Shown: one piece after another, positions 50,986 to 60,545 of the stretch
How the letters are laid out: every line of letters begins with the position of its first letter
Numbering within the stretch: position 1 is the stretch's first letter
Assembly: GCF_018449725.1 (NCBI RefSeq)
Contig: NZ_JAAVVC010000001.1
Location: 1 to 64,000 of the forward strand
DNA: 64,000 bases
Origin: Pseudomonas sp. dw_612
GTDB lineage: Bacteria; Pseudomonadota; Gammaproteobacteria; Pseudomonadales; Pseudomonadaceae
Direction: 5' to 3'
Notes under the pieces: model-generated
What the model saw: the letters and a program-made list of their open reading frames with translations, nothing else
Databases searched by the model: none
What the model was told of the DNA's origin: nothing
Position numbers and translations under genes: made by a program

Positions 50986-52076
50986 ACGCGCCGCTCAACC
51001 CTTCCAGCGCCTTGCCGATCATTCATTTGCTCAGCAGCGGCGGCTTCTATGGGGCTGAGCGGATGCTGCTGGACCATTGCCTGGCGACGCCGGGGCAGCA
51101 CCAGGTGCTGTTTCTCGATGCGCCGCCAGCCCTGATCGAACGGTTTCGCAAGGCCGGGGTGAATTGCCAGGGTTGCGCGGGGCTGGGGGCATTGCTCGGG
51201 CATTTGCGTCAGCGGCGGGCGGAACAGCCGCTGATCAATACGCACAACTTCAAAGGCCTGTTGTTTGGCTGGGTCGGCGCGACGCTGTTGCGCTTGCCTT
51301 TGGTGATTACCCAGCACGGCTTTACACCGCGCAGCCCCAAGCAAAAGTTCTACACCTGGCTGAGCCTGCAACTGTGCCGCACCGCCTCGGTGAATCGCGT
51401 GGTCTGCGTCGCCGAAAGCATCGCCACGTTGTGCCGCCAGGCCAGTGTCCGCGCGGAGAAGTTGCAGGTAATTCCCAACGGTTTGCCGGCGGCCAAAGGC
51501 GTGCTGCCGCACAGCGCTAATCGCCAGCGCTGGCTGGCCGGTTACGTTGGGCGGCTGAGCAGTGAAAAAGGTCCGGACCTGTTTCTCGATGCGCTGATTC
51601 CGTTGTGTCAGCAGTACCCGCGACTGGACGCCGTGATGCTCGGCGACGGTCCGGAGCAGGACACGCTGCTGGCACGGATCAACGCCGCAGGCTTGCAGGA
51701 CCGTATCACCCTGCCCGGCTATCAGACCGCCATGGGTCCGTGGTGGCGGCAACTGGATGTGCTGGTGATCAGCTCGCGCACCGAAGGCACGCCAATGATT
51801 TTGCTCGAAGCGATGCAGGCCGGAGTGCCGGTGGTGGCGTTCGGTGTCGGCGGGATCCCCGATGTGCTGGAAGAGCGGCACAACGGCTTGCTCGCCACGC
51901 CGACCGACAGCGCGGCCCTCGCCCGGCAGATCGGCACCTTGCTGACCGAGCCGGCCCTGGCCCGCGAACTGAGTGACAACGCAAAACGTACACAACTGGA
52001 TCGCTACGACCTCAAGGCCTTGGCCGAACGCTGGTCGCAGCTTTATATCCGTACTGCACGGGAGGCACGCGCGTGA
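50982..52076 (+). CDS. GT4-type glycosyltransferase
   Basis: The 364-residue protein has a GT-B fold of family-4 type: IIHLLSSGGFYGAERMLLDH at the N-terminus, and GYVGRLSSEKGPDLFLDALI, LGDGPEQDTLLARI and the donor-site EGTPMILLEAMQAGVPVVAF. It adds a sugar to the lipid-linked repeat unit on the cytoplasmic side. I start at TTG 50982, whose codon overlaps the previous stop (TTGA); there is no strong ribosome site, so an earlier TTG at 50970 remains possible. Its stop overlaps the polymerase gene by 4 bp. Confidence 0.85.
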   Translation: MNAPLNPSSALPIIHLLSSGGFYGAERMLLDHCLATPGQHQVLFLDAPPALIERFRKAGVNCQGCAGLGALLGHLRQRRAEQPLINTHNFKGLLFGWVGATLLRLPLVITQHGFTPRSPKQKFYTWLSLQLCRTASVNRVVCVAESIATLCRQASVRAEKLQVIPNGLPAAKGVLPHSANRQRWLAGYVGRLSSEKGPDLFLDALIPLCQQYPRLDAVMLGDGPEQDTLLARINAAGLQDRITLPGYQTAMGPWWRQLDVLVISSRTEGTPMILLEAMQAGVPVVAFGVGGIPDVLEERHNGLLATPTDSAALARQIGTLLTEPALARELSDNAKRTQLDRYDLKALAERWSQLYIRTAREARA

Positions 52077-53440
52077 TCTTTCCGCTCTCGATCATCAGTC
52101 TGCTCGGCCTGGTCTGCCTCGGTTTGCTGGCCAGCCCTTATCCGTTTCTGGCACCGGGCGCGGTCATCGGCCTGGTGGGTGTCGCGGTGCTCTATCGCAA
52201 GCCCGGTTGGGGCTTGCTGGGGATCGTCGCCCTGGTGCCATTCGAGGGTTTCTTCAAGGACAGCGCACTCTCGGGGACCAAGTTCATCGGTGCTTCGCTG
52301 GCCGTGATCCTGATGCTGCAACTGGCCATCCACCAGATTCCATCCGAACGCCTGCGCAGCAACATCTGGCGCTTCCTGATCTGGTTCATGGTGTTGTACC
52401 TGCTGAGCACGCTCAATACCGATGACATGGGCATGTCGATGGGGCACCTGCGGGAGCTGAGCGTCGGCCTGATTCTGTTTGTCATCACGCTGCTGGTCGG
52501 GCGCGAGTTGAACCTGGATATGTTCGCCAAACTGATCACCCTCAGTGTGGCGGCGACCTGCGTATTGACGATGCTTTCCGTCAAGTATCAGGACCAGGGC
52601 CGCGCTTCCGGCCTGCTGGAAGATGCGAACGCCTTTGCCATGCTGATCGCCTTCGCCGTGCCCATGGGTTTGTTGCTGGTGATCCGCAGCCCGAACCTGT
52701 TGCACCGCGTGTTCTGGGGCGCGTGCAGCCTGGCGCTGTTGGGCGGCATGACCAAGACTGAATCCCGTTCCGGCCTGGTGGTGCTGTTCCTCAGCCTGAT
52801 GATCGGTGTCTGGCACTACCGCGCCGAGTTGGCGCGTATCCGGCCACGGCACCTGGGGTTTGCCATGCTCGGCCTGGTGATCGCGATTCCGTTGGCGCTC
52901 TATGCGATGCCAGCCGGGTATATCGCGCGCATTCAGTCCTTGAGCATCTTGAGCGCCGGCGCCAAGAGCCAGGACGAATCCCTCGGCCGTCGCGCCTCCT
53001 ACATCGTGGTCGGCGGCCAGATGATCCGCGAGAACCCGCTGCTGGGCACCGGCCCCGGCACCTTCCCGCTGCACTACGCCACCACCGGTTATGCCAAGGC
53101 CTTTTCGGCCAACCGCAAAGTCGGTGACTTGTACCGCCGCGCCCACAACACCTACCTGGAAATCTTCAGCGAACTGGGGATTCCAGCCGGGCTGTTGTTC
53201 GTCGGCATGATGACCCTGGGCGTGTACAACCTGATTCGCGCCCGCCGCGAATGGCTGCAGCGACGAAATTGGGAACAGGCCGACCTCATGACGCACCTGG
53301 GCATGAGTTTCCTGTCGCTGACGCTGTTCTTGATGTTCCTCAGCGCCCCCAACCAAAAGTACGTCTGGATCATGCTCGCCCTGACCAGCGTCCTGCGCCT
53401 GAAGGCTGAACAAGCCCCACTGACAGAGGCCAAGGCATGA
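52073..53440 (+). CDS. Wzy-like polymerase / O-antigen ligase family membrane protein
   Basis: The 455-residue integral membrane protein has about 10-12 helices and the O-antigen-ligase/Wzy_C region. It includes a large periplasmic loop with IVVGGQMIRENPLLGTGPGT and RRAHNTYLEIFSELGIPAGL, where the conserved Arg and His lie. In this operon it is the candidate polymerase of lipid-linked repeats. The start is GTG 52073 overlapping the previous stop (GTGA). Its stop overlaps the next ATG. A ligase role cannot be excluded from sequence alone. Confidence 0.88.
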   Translation: MIFPLSIISLLGLVCLGLLASPYPFLAPGAVIGLVGVAVLYRKPGWGLLGIVALVPFEGFFKDSALSGTKFIGASLAVILMLQLAIHQIPSERLRSNIWRFLIWFMVLYLLSTLNTDDMGMSMGHLRELSVGLILFVITLLVGRELNLDMFAKLITLSVAATCVLTMLSVKYQDQGRASGLLEDANAFAMLIAFAVPMGLLLVIRSPNLLHRVFWGACSLALLGGMTKTESRSGLVVLFLSLMIGVWHYRAELARIRPRHLGFAMLGLVIAIPLALYAMPAGYIARIQSLSILSAGAKSQDESLGRRASYIVVGGQMIRENPLLGTGPGTFPLHYATTGYAKAFSANRKVGDLYRRAHNTYLEIFSELGIPAGLLFVGMMTLGVYNLIRARREWLQRRNWEQADLMTHLGMSFLSLTLFLMFLSAPNQKYVWIMLALTSVLRLKAEQAPLTEAKA

Positions 53441-54405
53441 ACCGAATCAGCATTGTGATCCCGATGTTCAACGAAGCCCGGCACATCGGCCGGACCTTGC
53501 TCGCCGCGCAAAAGGCTGCCGATGCGGCGGGCGTGGAATGTGAGCTGATCGTGGTCGATAACGGCTCCGAGGATCACGGCCCACAGATTGCCCGGCAGTT
53601 CGGCGCACAGGTGCTGGTGCTTCCCGGTCTGCTGATCGGTGCCTTGCGCAATCGCGGGGCGGCCGTCGCCACCGGGGAATGGCTGGCCTTTATCGATGCC
53701 GATGTCGAGATGCCCGAGAACTGGCTGAGTTTGCTGTTCGAACTCGAGTCCACCGCCCAGGCCGATGTGTTCGGTCTGGACCTGCACACCCCGGCTCAGG
53801 CGCCGTGGTATGCGGATGCCTGGCAACGCCGCACGCTGCGCCCCGTCAGTCACACATTGCACACGGTGCAATGGTTGCCCACCTCCAACCTGATCATGCG
53901 CCGCACCTGGTTCGATCAGATTGGCGGCTTCGACGAAACCCTGCGCACCGGCGAAGACAAGGACCTGACCATGCGTCTGCGGGGCGCTGGCGCGCGTTTG
54001 CTGGCGGTCAATGAAAGCGTGGCCCTGCATTGGGGTTATGAAGCCAGTTGGCGTGAATGGATGGGCAAGGAAATGTGGCGCCAGGGCAGTCATTTGCAAC
54101 TGCTGCGCACCCACGGCTACAGCCTGCGTTTGCTGCGTTTTCCGCTGTTGTCGCTGGTGATCTGGTTGCTGGATTTCCTGGCGATCTCCGCACTGCTGGA
54201 CGGTTTCCCACACCATGCAGCGGTCATGGTGACGATGACCTCGCTGCCGGGGCTGGTCTTGAGCCTGCGCCAGAGCCTCAAACACCGCGACCTGCTCTTG
54301 ACCCTTCAGCTGTGGGGCCTGCATTGGGTGCGCCTGCACCTGGCCGGCGCCGCATTCGTTCTCAGTCTGTTCCGTTGGAATGCCAGGAGGCCTGCCCGTG
54401 GCTGA
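53437..54405 (+). CDS. GT2 glycosyltransferase
   Basis: The 322-residue GT-A enzyme has SIVIPMFNEARHIGRTLLAA, VVDNGSEDHGP, the DxD-type site FIDADVEMPENW and a later TGEDKDLTMRLRGAGA segment with the ED acceptor-site motif. A hydrophobic C-terminal part (LLSLVIWLLDFLAISALL) suggests membrane association. It overlaps both neighbours by several bases. The sugar donor is not readable. Confidence 0.9.
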   Translation: MNRISIVIPMFNEARHIGRTLLAAQKAADAAGVECELIVVDNGSEDHGPQIARQFGAQVLVLPGLLIGALRNRGAAVATGEWLAFIDADVEMPENWLSLLFELESTAQADVFGLDLHTPAQAPWYADAWQRRTLRPVSHTLHTVQWLPTSNLIMRRTWFDQIGGFDETLRTGEDKDLTMRLRGAGARLLAVNESVALHWGYEASWREWMGKEMWRQGSHLQLLRTHGYSLRLLRFPLLSLVIWLLDFLAISALLDGFPHHAAVMVTMTSLPGLVLSLRQSLKHRDLLLTLQLWGLHWVRLHLAGAAFVLSLFRWNARRPARG

Positions 54406-55534
54406 ATTCATTTTCTGGTTGTGCCTGTTATTGCCGGTCTACGCCTACCTCGGTTATCCGCTGTTGCTGACGCTGATGGCGCCGTTGTTTCCGGCGCGCC
54501 AGCATGGGCTGGCGACCCCGCTGAACGTCAGCATCGTGATCGCGGCACACAACGAGGCGCGACACATCGAACACAAGTTGCGCACCCTGCTCGCCCAGGA
54601 TTACCAACCCGCATGGCTGGAGATCATTCTGGTCAGCGACGGTTCGACCGATGACACCGTGGCTTGCGCGCACAAGGTCATCGACCCGCGCATCACCGTG
54701 CTCGACCTGCCCCGCCAGGGCAAGGCCGCGGCCCTGAATACCGGCGTGGCGCTGAGCACCGGCGACATCCTGGTGTTCACCGACGCCGATAATCAATGGT
54801 CCCGCGACACCCTCGGCCACTTGCTCGCACCACTGGCCGATCCGAAGGTCGGGGCCTGCGCCGGGCACATGGTAATCCCCGTCACCGGCGGTGGCCTGAG
54901 TATCGGCGACAGCCTCTATCGCCACTACGAAGGCTGGTTGCGCCGGGTGGAAAATCGCACCGGTTGCATGGTCTCCGCGGACGGCGCCCTGCTCGCCTTG
55001 CGCCGCGAGTTGTTCCAGAACGTACCGGCGGAGGTCAACGACGATTTCTTTATCAGCACCTGCGCGCCGGTGGCGTTCAAACGCATCGTCTACGTGCCCG
55101 AGGCCCAGGTGATCGACCACGGCGTCGACGAAGCGGACAAACAATTCCGCCGCCGTCAGCGCGTCACCGTCGGTGGCCTGCAAAGCCTGGCCCAGCGCAG
55201 CGAACTGCTGAATCCGCTGAAGCACGGTTTGTATTCGATTGCGCTGATCAGCCACAAGCTGATCCGGCGCCTGGCGCCGATCCTGCTGGTGCCGTTGTTC
55301 CTGAGCAATTTCTGGCTGTGGAACGACCACGGGTTCTATCAATTGTTTCTGGTAGCGCAACTGCTCGGCTACGCGGTGGCCATCGCCGGTCTGCTGGATT
55401 CGCAACACCGTTTGCCCAAACCCTTTCGCCTCGCCGCGTTCCTTCTGGTGACCCTTGCCGGGATGAGTATTGGTCTGTGGCAGTTCCTGCGTGGCCAGCG
55501 GTACAGCCAGTGGAACCCCGAGCAAAATCGATGA
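54398..55534 (+). CDS. Membrane GT2 glycosyltransferase
   Basis: The 378-residue protein has an N-terminal membrane helix (FWLCLLLPVYAYLGYPLLL), a GT-A domain (VSIVIAAHNEARHIEHKLRT; LVSDGSTDDT; LVFTDADNQWS; the processive-type QRVTVGGLQSLAQR near the end) and three or more C-terminal helices. This is the layout of processive or hyaluronan/cellulose-synthase-like GT2 enzymes, though QRVTVG replaces the classical QxxRW. GTG 54398 is chosen because AGGAGG lies 7 bp upstream. It overlaps the previous gene by 8 bp. Confidence 0.88.
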   Translation: MAEFIFWLCLLLPVYAYLGYPLLLTLMAPLFPARQHGLATPLNVSIVIAAHNEARHIEHKLRTLLAQDYQPAWLEIILVSDGSTDDTVACAHKVIDPRITVLDLPRQGKAAALNTGVALSTGDILVFTDADNQWSRDTLGHLLAPLADPKVGACAGHMVIPVTGGGLSIGDSLYRHYEGWLRRVENRTGCMVSADGALLALRRELFQNVPAEVNDDFFISTCAPVAFKRIVYVPEAQVIDHGVDEADKQFRRRQRVTVGGLQSLAQRSELLNPLKHGLYSIALISHKLIRRLAPILLVPLFLSNFWLWNDHGFYQLFLVAQLLGYAVAIAGLLDSQHRLPKPFRLAAFLLVTLAGMSIGLWQFLRGQRYSQWNPEQNR

Positions 55535-55546
55535 GAGGCGCGTGCC

Positions 55547-56548
55547 ATGGCGATCAAACAATTATTAAAGCGCACCAGTGGCTGGCTGTACCTCAACTCC
55601 CCGGTGGGGCGCAATCAGTTGCATGGCGCCGGGGTGATCCTGATGTTGCACCGGGTGCTGGCCAACGATCGCGCCGCCGACCTGCCCCATCGCAATGAAC
55701 TGTGCGTCGGGCCCAAGGCCTTCGAGCACTTGCTGGTCTGGCTGAAAAAACACTTCGACTGCGTGCCGCTGATGGACATCCTGCATCCCGGCACCCAGCG
55801 CTCGGAGCGGCCGAAAGTGACCCTGACCTTCGATGACGGCTGGCGCGACAACGCCGTGAATGCTTTCCCGTTGCTCAAGCAATATCAGGTGCCGGCAAGC
55901 ATTTTTCTCTCCACCGATTTCATCGGCAGCCGCCAGCGTTTCTGGTGGGAAAGCCTCGGCGAAACCCTGTGGGGCAGTCACGGCGAAAAACCCCGGATGC
56001 ACCTGATCGAGTGCCTGCAACAGGTCGGTCGGCCGCTGCCGGTGCTGATGGATGACCTGGACGTGCAGCGCCGCAGCCTGACCTTGCTGCACTACCTGCA
56101 AAGCCTGAAAACCCTGGCAGCGGATGACTTGAGTCGACTGACCGACGAATGCCCCGAAGAGTCGCTGCCCCAGGCCCTGGACTGGCATCAAGTGCGCTCG
56201 CTGGAAGCCTCCGGCTTGGTGCGCTTCGGCCCCCATGGCGCCAGTCACGCGATCCTCACCGGCCTCGACGATCAACGTTTGCACGAAGAACTGAGCCGCA
56301 GCCGCGATGCGCTGTTGAACGGCTGCAACCGACCGCTGCCGGTCTACTGCTACCCCAACGGCGACCACGACGCGCGGGTTCGGCAACAGGTCGCAGACCA
56401 CGAATTCCCGTTCGCCCTCGGCACCGGCACCGGTATCTACCGTGGCGGCGGCGAACCTTTGGCCTTGCCACGCTTCGGCGTCAGCCAGCGAACCGCGCGT
56501 AATCCGGAGTTGCTGTCGTGGCGCATCTACCGTGGGGCACGGCCATGA
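55547..56548 (+). CDS. NodB-type polysaccharide deacetylase
   Basis: The 333-residue protein has a NodB domain: VTLTFDDGWRDN with the catalytic Asp and metal Asp, SIFLSTDFIGSRQRFWW, FGPHGASHAILTG with the metal His pair, and VYCYPNGDHDARV. It should remove N- or O-acetyl groups from a glycan. There is no signal peptide, so it may act on lipid-linked repeat units in the cytoplasm. It overlaps the flippase gene by 4 bp (ATGA). Confidence 0.9.
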   Translation: MAIKQLLKRTSGWLYLNSPVGRNQLHGAGVILMLHRVLANDRAADLPHRNELCVGPKAFEHLLVWLKKHFDCVPLMDILHPGTQRSERPKVTLTFDDGWRDNAVNAFPLLKQYQVPASIFLSTDFIGSRQRFWWESLGETLWGSHGEKPRMHLIECLQQVGRPLPVLMDDLDVQRRSLTLLHYLQSLKTLAADDLSRLTDECPEESLPQALDWHQVRSLEASGLVRFGPHGASHAILTGLDDQRLHEELSRSRDALLNGCNRPLPVYCYPNGDHDARVRQQVADHEFPFALGTGTGIYRGGGEPLALPRFGVSQRTARNPELLSWRIYRGARP

Positions 56549-57849
56549 GCCGCAGCCATTACCTCAAGCACCTGGCCCTGAGCATGGGCACCAAACTGGC
56601 GATGATCGGCCTGCGTTTGCTGCGCAATGTGTTGCTCGCGCGGATTCTCGGGCCGAGCGAACGCGGCTTGTTTGCCCTGCTCAGCACCCTGCCCGACCTG
56701 ATCAGCGCCGCCACCAGCGGTGGCTTGAATTCCGCGGTGGGTTATCAGGCGGCCAAGCAACGCCCGATGGGTTTGCTGCTGAGCCAAGTGTTGGTGTTCG
56801 GCTGTTTGCTGGCGCTGCTGCTGACGTTGCTGGTGGTGGCGTTGACCCGGGAGTTCGGCAGCGAACTGGACATCACCACGCAACTGGGTTTGCTCGCCTG
56901 GTTGCTGCTGTTGGCGGTGCCGCTGACGGTGCTGAAAAGCGGCTTGCTGACCTTGCACAACGCGTCCGGTGCAGTGGTCGCTTTCAACGCCTTGCGCCTG
57001 GTGGAATCCCTGGCGCCGCTGCTGTTGTTTCTGGCGCTGTTCTGGATGTGGAAAACCGCCGCCCTCGAAGCCGCACTGATCAGTTGGCTGGCGGGCATCA
57101 GTCTGGTGGTGCTGGCCGGTTGGGTCTGGCTCAAGCGCAATCAACCGCTGACCCTGCAATGGGATCGCGCCAGTCAAAATGAACTGCTGCGCTACAGCGC
57201 CCGCAGCCATCCCGACCTGCTGTTCCAGCAAGTGATCCTGCGTTCCGATTACCTGTTCATCGGCGCCCTGCTCGGCAGCACCGCGCTGGGTCATTACGCC
57301 ATGGCCAGCGCCGCCGCCGAACTGCTGCTGATCGTCCCGGAAGCGGTGACTACGCCGTTGATGAAACGTCTGTTGCAACAAGACGAAGGCATGGACAAAG
57401 TCACTCCGCTGGCCCTGCGCCTGACCGCCACGGTGATGCTCGGCGCGTGCCTGACCATGGCGGTGATCGGCGAATGGCTGATCGTCACGCTGTTCGGCAT
57501 CGCCTACCAACCCGCGTATCCCGCCTTGCTCGCCCTGCTGCCAGGACTGCTGGGCCTGTGCTATGCCAGCATTCTGCGCCTGGACTTGCTGGGCAAAAAT
57601 CGCCCCGGCACGGTGTCGCTGCTGATGGGCATCGGCGCGCTGCTCAACCTGGCCCTGAACCTGGTACTGATTCCGGCTTACGGCATCGTCGGCGCCGCCG
57701 CTGCTTCGTCCATTGCCTATCTGGCGGTGACCATCGCGTTGCTGGTGTTGTATTGCCGCTTGAGTGGCGTGCCGGTCTGGCAAACATTGATCATCCTGCC
57801 CAGCGACGTCGCACCGATGCTGCTGATGCTGCAAAGGAAGTCGGCATGA
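56545..57849 (+). CDS. Wzx-like polysaccharide flippase
   Basis: The 434-residue MOP-superfamily protein has about 12 membrane helices and the family start LALSMGTKLAMIGLRLLRNV LLA split over the first helix, then ARILGPSERGLFALLSTLPD and a second-half repeat (FQQVILRSDYLFIGALLGST). It flips undecaprenyl-linked repeat units to the periplasm for the Wzy-like polymerase. It is coupled by 4-bp overlaps to both neighbours. Confidence 0.9.
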   Translation: MSRSHYLKHLALSMGTKLAMIGLRLLRNVLLARILGPSERGLFALLSTLPDLISAATSGGLNSAVGYQAAKQRPMGLLLSQVLVFGCLLALLLTLLVVALTREFGSELDITTQLGLLAWLLLLAVPLTVLKSGLLTLHNASGAVVAFNALRLVESLAPLLLFLALFWMWKTAALEAALISWLAGISLVVLAGWVWLKRNQPLTLQWDRASQNELLRYSARSHPDLLFQQVILRSDYLFIGALLGSTALGHYAMASAAAELLLIVPEAVTTPLMKRLLQQDEGMDKVTPLALRLTATVMLGACLTMAVIGEWLIVTLFGIAYQPAYPALLALLPGLLGLCYASILRLDLLGKNRPGTVSLLMGIGALLNLALNLVLIPAYGIVGAAAASSIAYLAVTIALLVLYCRLSGVPVWQTLIILPSDVAPMLLMLQRKSA

Positions 57850-59765
57850 AACGCCTGGCGCTGCTGTTGGGGTTGGGCCTCGTGCTTGAAGCTCAGGCGG
57901 CGTCGATGCGTTGGGCCGACATTCGTGACGGCAGTCTGTTTCTGCAAACGGATCGCCCGGATACCGTGACCGTGCGCTGGGTCCCGGCGTGGCAGGCGGA
58001 CGCCAACGAAGAACACATTTACCTGGTGGATGGCCAAGGCAAACTCCAGGGCGATCGCCTGATTGCCGCCAGCGAAACCCGTGGCACCCAGAGCTGGCCT
58101 TTGGCGCCGGGTGCCGCCAGTGCTCGACTGGAGATTCCGGGCTACAGCTTTCGCCGCTACAAAGTCGAGCACGACGAACACACCGTGGCGCTGTTCGCGC
58201 CGGCCAAGGTGCATTTCAGCGCTGAAGTCCGGGACGGCGATGAGTTGTTTTTCAAAGTGGCGCCGGGGGAACACGCGGTGCTGGCCGGCAAGTTCCACGG
58301 TGGCGTCGGCGCCCTGCAAGCCCAGCGGGTGGGCGACAGTCGCCAAGTGCTGCTGGCGCTCAAACCCTATCGCGCCTATTGGCAGTTTGATCAGGTCGAA
58401 CTGCCGGTCAGCAGCAGCGAACAAGTCTGGCGCCTGCGCCTGCGCGGCAGCGGCAAGGTGGCGTTCTGGCTCGACGGCACTGCCAACCTGTTCGCGCAGA
58501 CACCGCAGCAACTCAAACCGCTGCGTGAAGACGACGGCCAGACCCGCCTGACCCTGCACAACAAGGTGCTCGGCCCGACCCCGAATCTGGGCATCGCCCT
58601 GCCCTATGTGATGCCGCCGCCCTCGAGTTTTGCGGTACTTGATGCGCTCGGGGCGCGGGCGGCCAGCTATTACAGTTTCGTCGACATCACGGCGAAGAAG
58701 CCGCACTACGAAGACGCGTTCCGTCAGCTGTATCAGGACCGTTTCGGCATCACCCAGGACATCACGTTGCTGGCCGGCAGCCTGCGCCAGGCCGACCTGC
58801 GCGCCGACACCACGAGCAATGGCGGACTCGACGCCTGGCTCGCCAGCACCCGTGCGCTTGGCGGCAAGGGCATCCACTACATCGGTTTCGCGGACGAGCC
58901 AAACCTCAACTACCCCGATTACGCCCACTACCAAAGCATCTTCAACAGCATGGCCCGGCAAGTGCGCAGCGACCCAGCCAACGCCAAGGCCGGCATTCGT
59001 ATCGCCATGCCCGCCAGTTCGCGGCTGATCAACGGCCCCTTCGCCGACAATGCGGCGGACAAGCGCGGCATCGATTGGGCACGGCGTCTACTGGCCGAAT
59101 CCGGCGAGCAGATCGACGCCCTGGCGTGGCACGAATGGATGATTCGCGACCTGCTGGCGACTCGGGTCTACCGCGACAGCGTGCGGCGCGCCGCCGACCT
59201 CGTGGGGCTGGACGCCAACGGGCGGCCGCGCAAGGCATTGCTGCTGGACCAGACCAACCTGTCCAGCGGCTCGAGCCTGAGCCCCTACGATCAGGACACC
59301 CATTTCGCCTCGCTGTGGTGGGCCTCGGTGGCGATCAATTCGGCCCAGGACGGTCTGCTGGAAATGCTCAACTGGTTCCAGGCCGCCGATGAGCCGAACT
59401 ACCCCAAAGGCATGATCAAGGTCCTGGATGACGATCACTTCGAGATGAAACCAGTGGGCCTGGCCCAGCAGTTTATCCAGCAGCATTGGTTGCACGACGT
59501 GATGGCCCTGGAAAACGACGCCTTCGAAGTCGACGTGCTGGCCATGGCCACCGACCTGCAACGCAGCTTGTTGGGGGTCAATAAAGGCACACGCTTGCAA
59601 CGGGTGGACCTGAGCGGGGCGAACTGCCCGTTGGCCAAAGGTTCATTGCGCTACTTCGGCGCCGACAACCGCAGCCGTGACGCGCCTTTCCACTGCCGGG
59701 ACGGTCGCATCAGCTTCGATTTACCAGGGGAAACCCTGTTTGCTCTCAGCTGGATCGCCTCATGA
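57846..59765 (+). CDS. Secreted glycoside-hydrolase-like protein (clan GH-A type)
   Basis: The 639-residue precursor has a signal peptide (RLALLLGLGLVLEAQA, cleavage near 18), an N-terminal beta-rich part to about residue 230 and a TIM-barrel-like C-terminal part. The segment GIHYIGFADEPNLNYPDY has the (N/D)EP motif of the acid/base Glu, and LAWHEWMIRDLL and MLNWFQAADEPNYP follow. It may be a GH39/GH5-like periplasmic hydrolase that trims or clears the polymer, as PslG and AlgL do in other systems. The exact family is uncertain. It is tightly coupled to the flippase gene (ATGA). Confidence 0.72.
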   Translation: MKRLALLLGLGLVLEAQAASMRWADIRDGSLFLQTDRPDTVTVRWVPAWQADANEEHIYLVDGQGKLQGDRLIAASETRGTQSWPLAPGAASARLEIPGYSFRRYKVEHDEHTVALFAPAKVHFSAEVRDGDELFFKVAPGEHAVLAGKFHGGVGALQAQRVGDSRQVLLALKPYRAYWQFDQVELPVSSSEQVWRLRLRGSGKVAFWLDGTANLFAQTPQQLKPLREDDGQTRLTLHNKVLGPTPNLGIALPYVMPPPSSFAVLDALGARAASYYSFVDITAKKPHYEDAFRQLYQDRFGITQDITLLAGSLRQADLRADTTSNGGLDAWLASTRALGGKGIHYIGFADEPNLNYPDYAHYQSIFNSMARQVRSDPANAKAGIRIAMPASSRLINGPFADNAADKRGIDWARRLLAESGEQIDALAWHEWMIRDLLATRVYRDSVRRAADLVGLDANGRPRKALLLDQTNLSSGSSLSPYDQDTHFASLWWASVAINSAQDGLLEMLNWFQAADEPNYPKGMIKVLDDDHFEMKPVGLAQQFIQQHWLHDVMALENDAFEVDVLAMATDLQRSLLGVNKGTRLQRVDLSGANCPLAKGSLRYFGADNRSRDAPFHCRDGRISFDLPGETLFALSWIAS

Positions 59766-59851
59766 CCGCCGTTCGAATGCATGGCTGCGCAGGCATGTCG
59801 CCGCGCGTTGTATTACTCCAATCACGGCCGATCCCGTCAGGAGTTAATAAC

Positions 59852-60541
59852 ATGAGTATTTTGAAGAAACTCAGTGAACACATCAGACAAAAAGGCCTGC
59901 GCGCCACCCTCAACAAGGTGTGGAAGCACTACGTGTATTCCCACCAGGAACTGCTGTGGATGGAGCGCGATCTGGTCAGTCCGGTACCGCCCCACAAACT
60001 CAGACCTTATCCGCCGCTGCGGGTCGTCAACATCACGCCCGACAACGCCAGTGCCTTCGCGCGTTACTTCGGCGACCGCGTGGGGACCATGGCTGAACTG
60101 GCCCGCGAGGGTTACACCGGCCAAATGCACCTGGATGATAAAGGTGACGCGGTGGCATTCATCTGGGGCGCGGCGCGCAACTACCTCGACAAACATTATT
60201 ACGGCTGCTGGTTCCCGGTGAAGCCTGGCGAGTTCTTCGAATTCGGTGGCGAACTGACCCGTGCCTACTGGGGCACCACGCTGTCGGTAGACCTGCAACT
60301 GGACCTGTGGAAAGCCATGGCCGATCAGGGCTGCGACACCGTGGTGGATGTCTGTGAATTCCACAACATTCCGGCACTCAAGCTGCACATTCGCATGGGC
60401 TACAAGGAGCAAGGACGAATCATGAACGTCTACGAGCTGTTTGGTCGTTGGCGTTTCTACCGCGAAACCCGCTACAGCGGTTCACGTCTGGATGCCTTGC
60501 GCAAACCGACGCCGAGCCCTGTTGCAGCAGAGGTGACCTGA
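59852..60541 (+). CDS. GNAT-family acyltransferase-like protein, copy 1
   Basis: The 229-residue protein has an N-terminal basic helix (LKKLSEHIRQKGLRATLNKV) and a GNAT-like domain ending with NIPALKLHIRMGYKEQGRI, the usual N..A..L..R.G(F/Y) motif. It is a close paralogue of the gene at 62629. ATG 59852 is chosen because AGGAG lies upstream and the paralogue begins at the same place; an ATG at 59762 overlapping the previous stop is rejected. It probably acylates a sugar of the polymer or its precursor, which is inference. Confidence 0.78.
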   Translation: MSILKKLSEHIRQKGLRATLNKVWKHYVYSHQELLWMERDLVSPVPPHKLRPYPPLRVVNITPDNASAFARYFGDRVGTMAELAREGYTGQMHLDDKGDAVAFIWGAARNYLDKHYYGCWFPVKPGEFFEFGGELTRAYWGTTLSVDLQLDLWKAMADQGCDTVVDVCEFHNIPALKLHIRMGYKEQGRIMNVYELFGRWRFYRETRYSGSRLDALRKPTPSPVAAEVT

Positions 60542-60545
60542 CCTG

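Noticed and set aside
52043..53413. 456-codon minus-strand frame opposite the Wzy-like gene
   Set aside because: Same antisense pattern (His/Gln-rich); the plus strand has coupled starts, membrane helices and the Wzy_C motif.
56527..57834. 435-codon minus-strand frame opposite the Wzx-like gene
   Set aside because: Extremely Gln-rich antisense of Leu codons; not a protein-like sequence.
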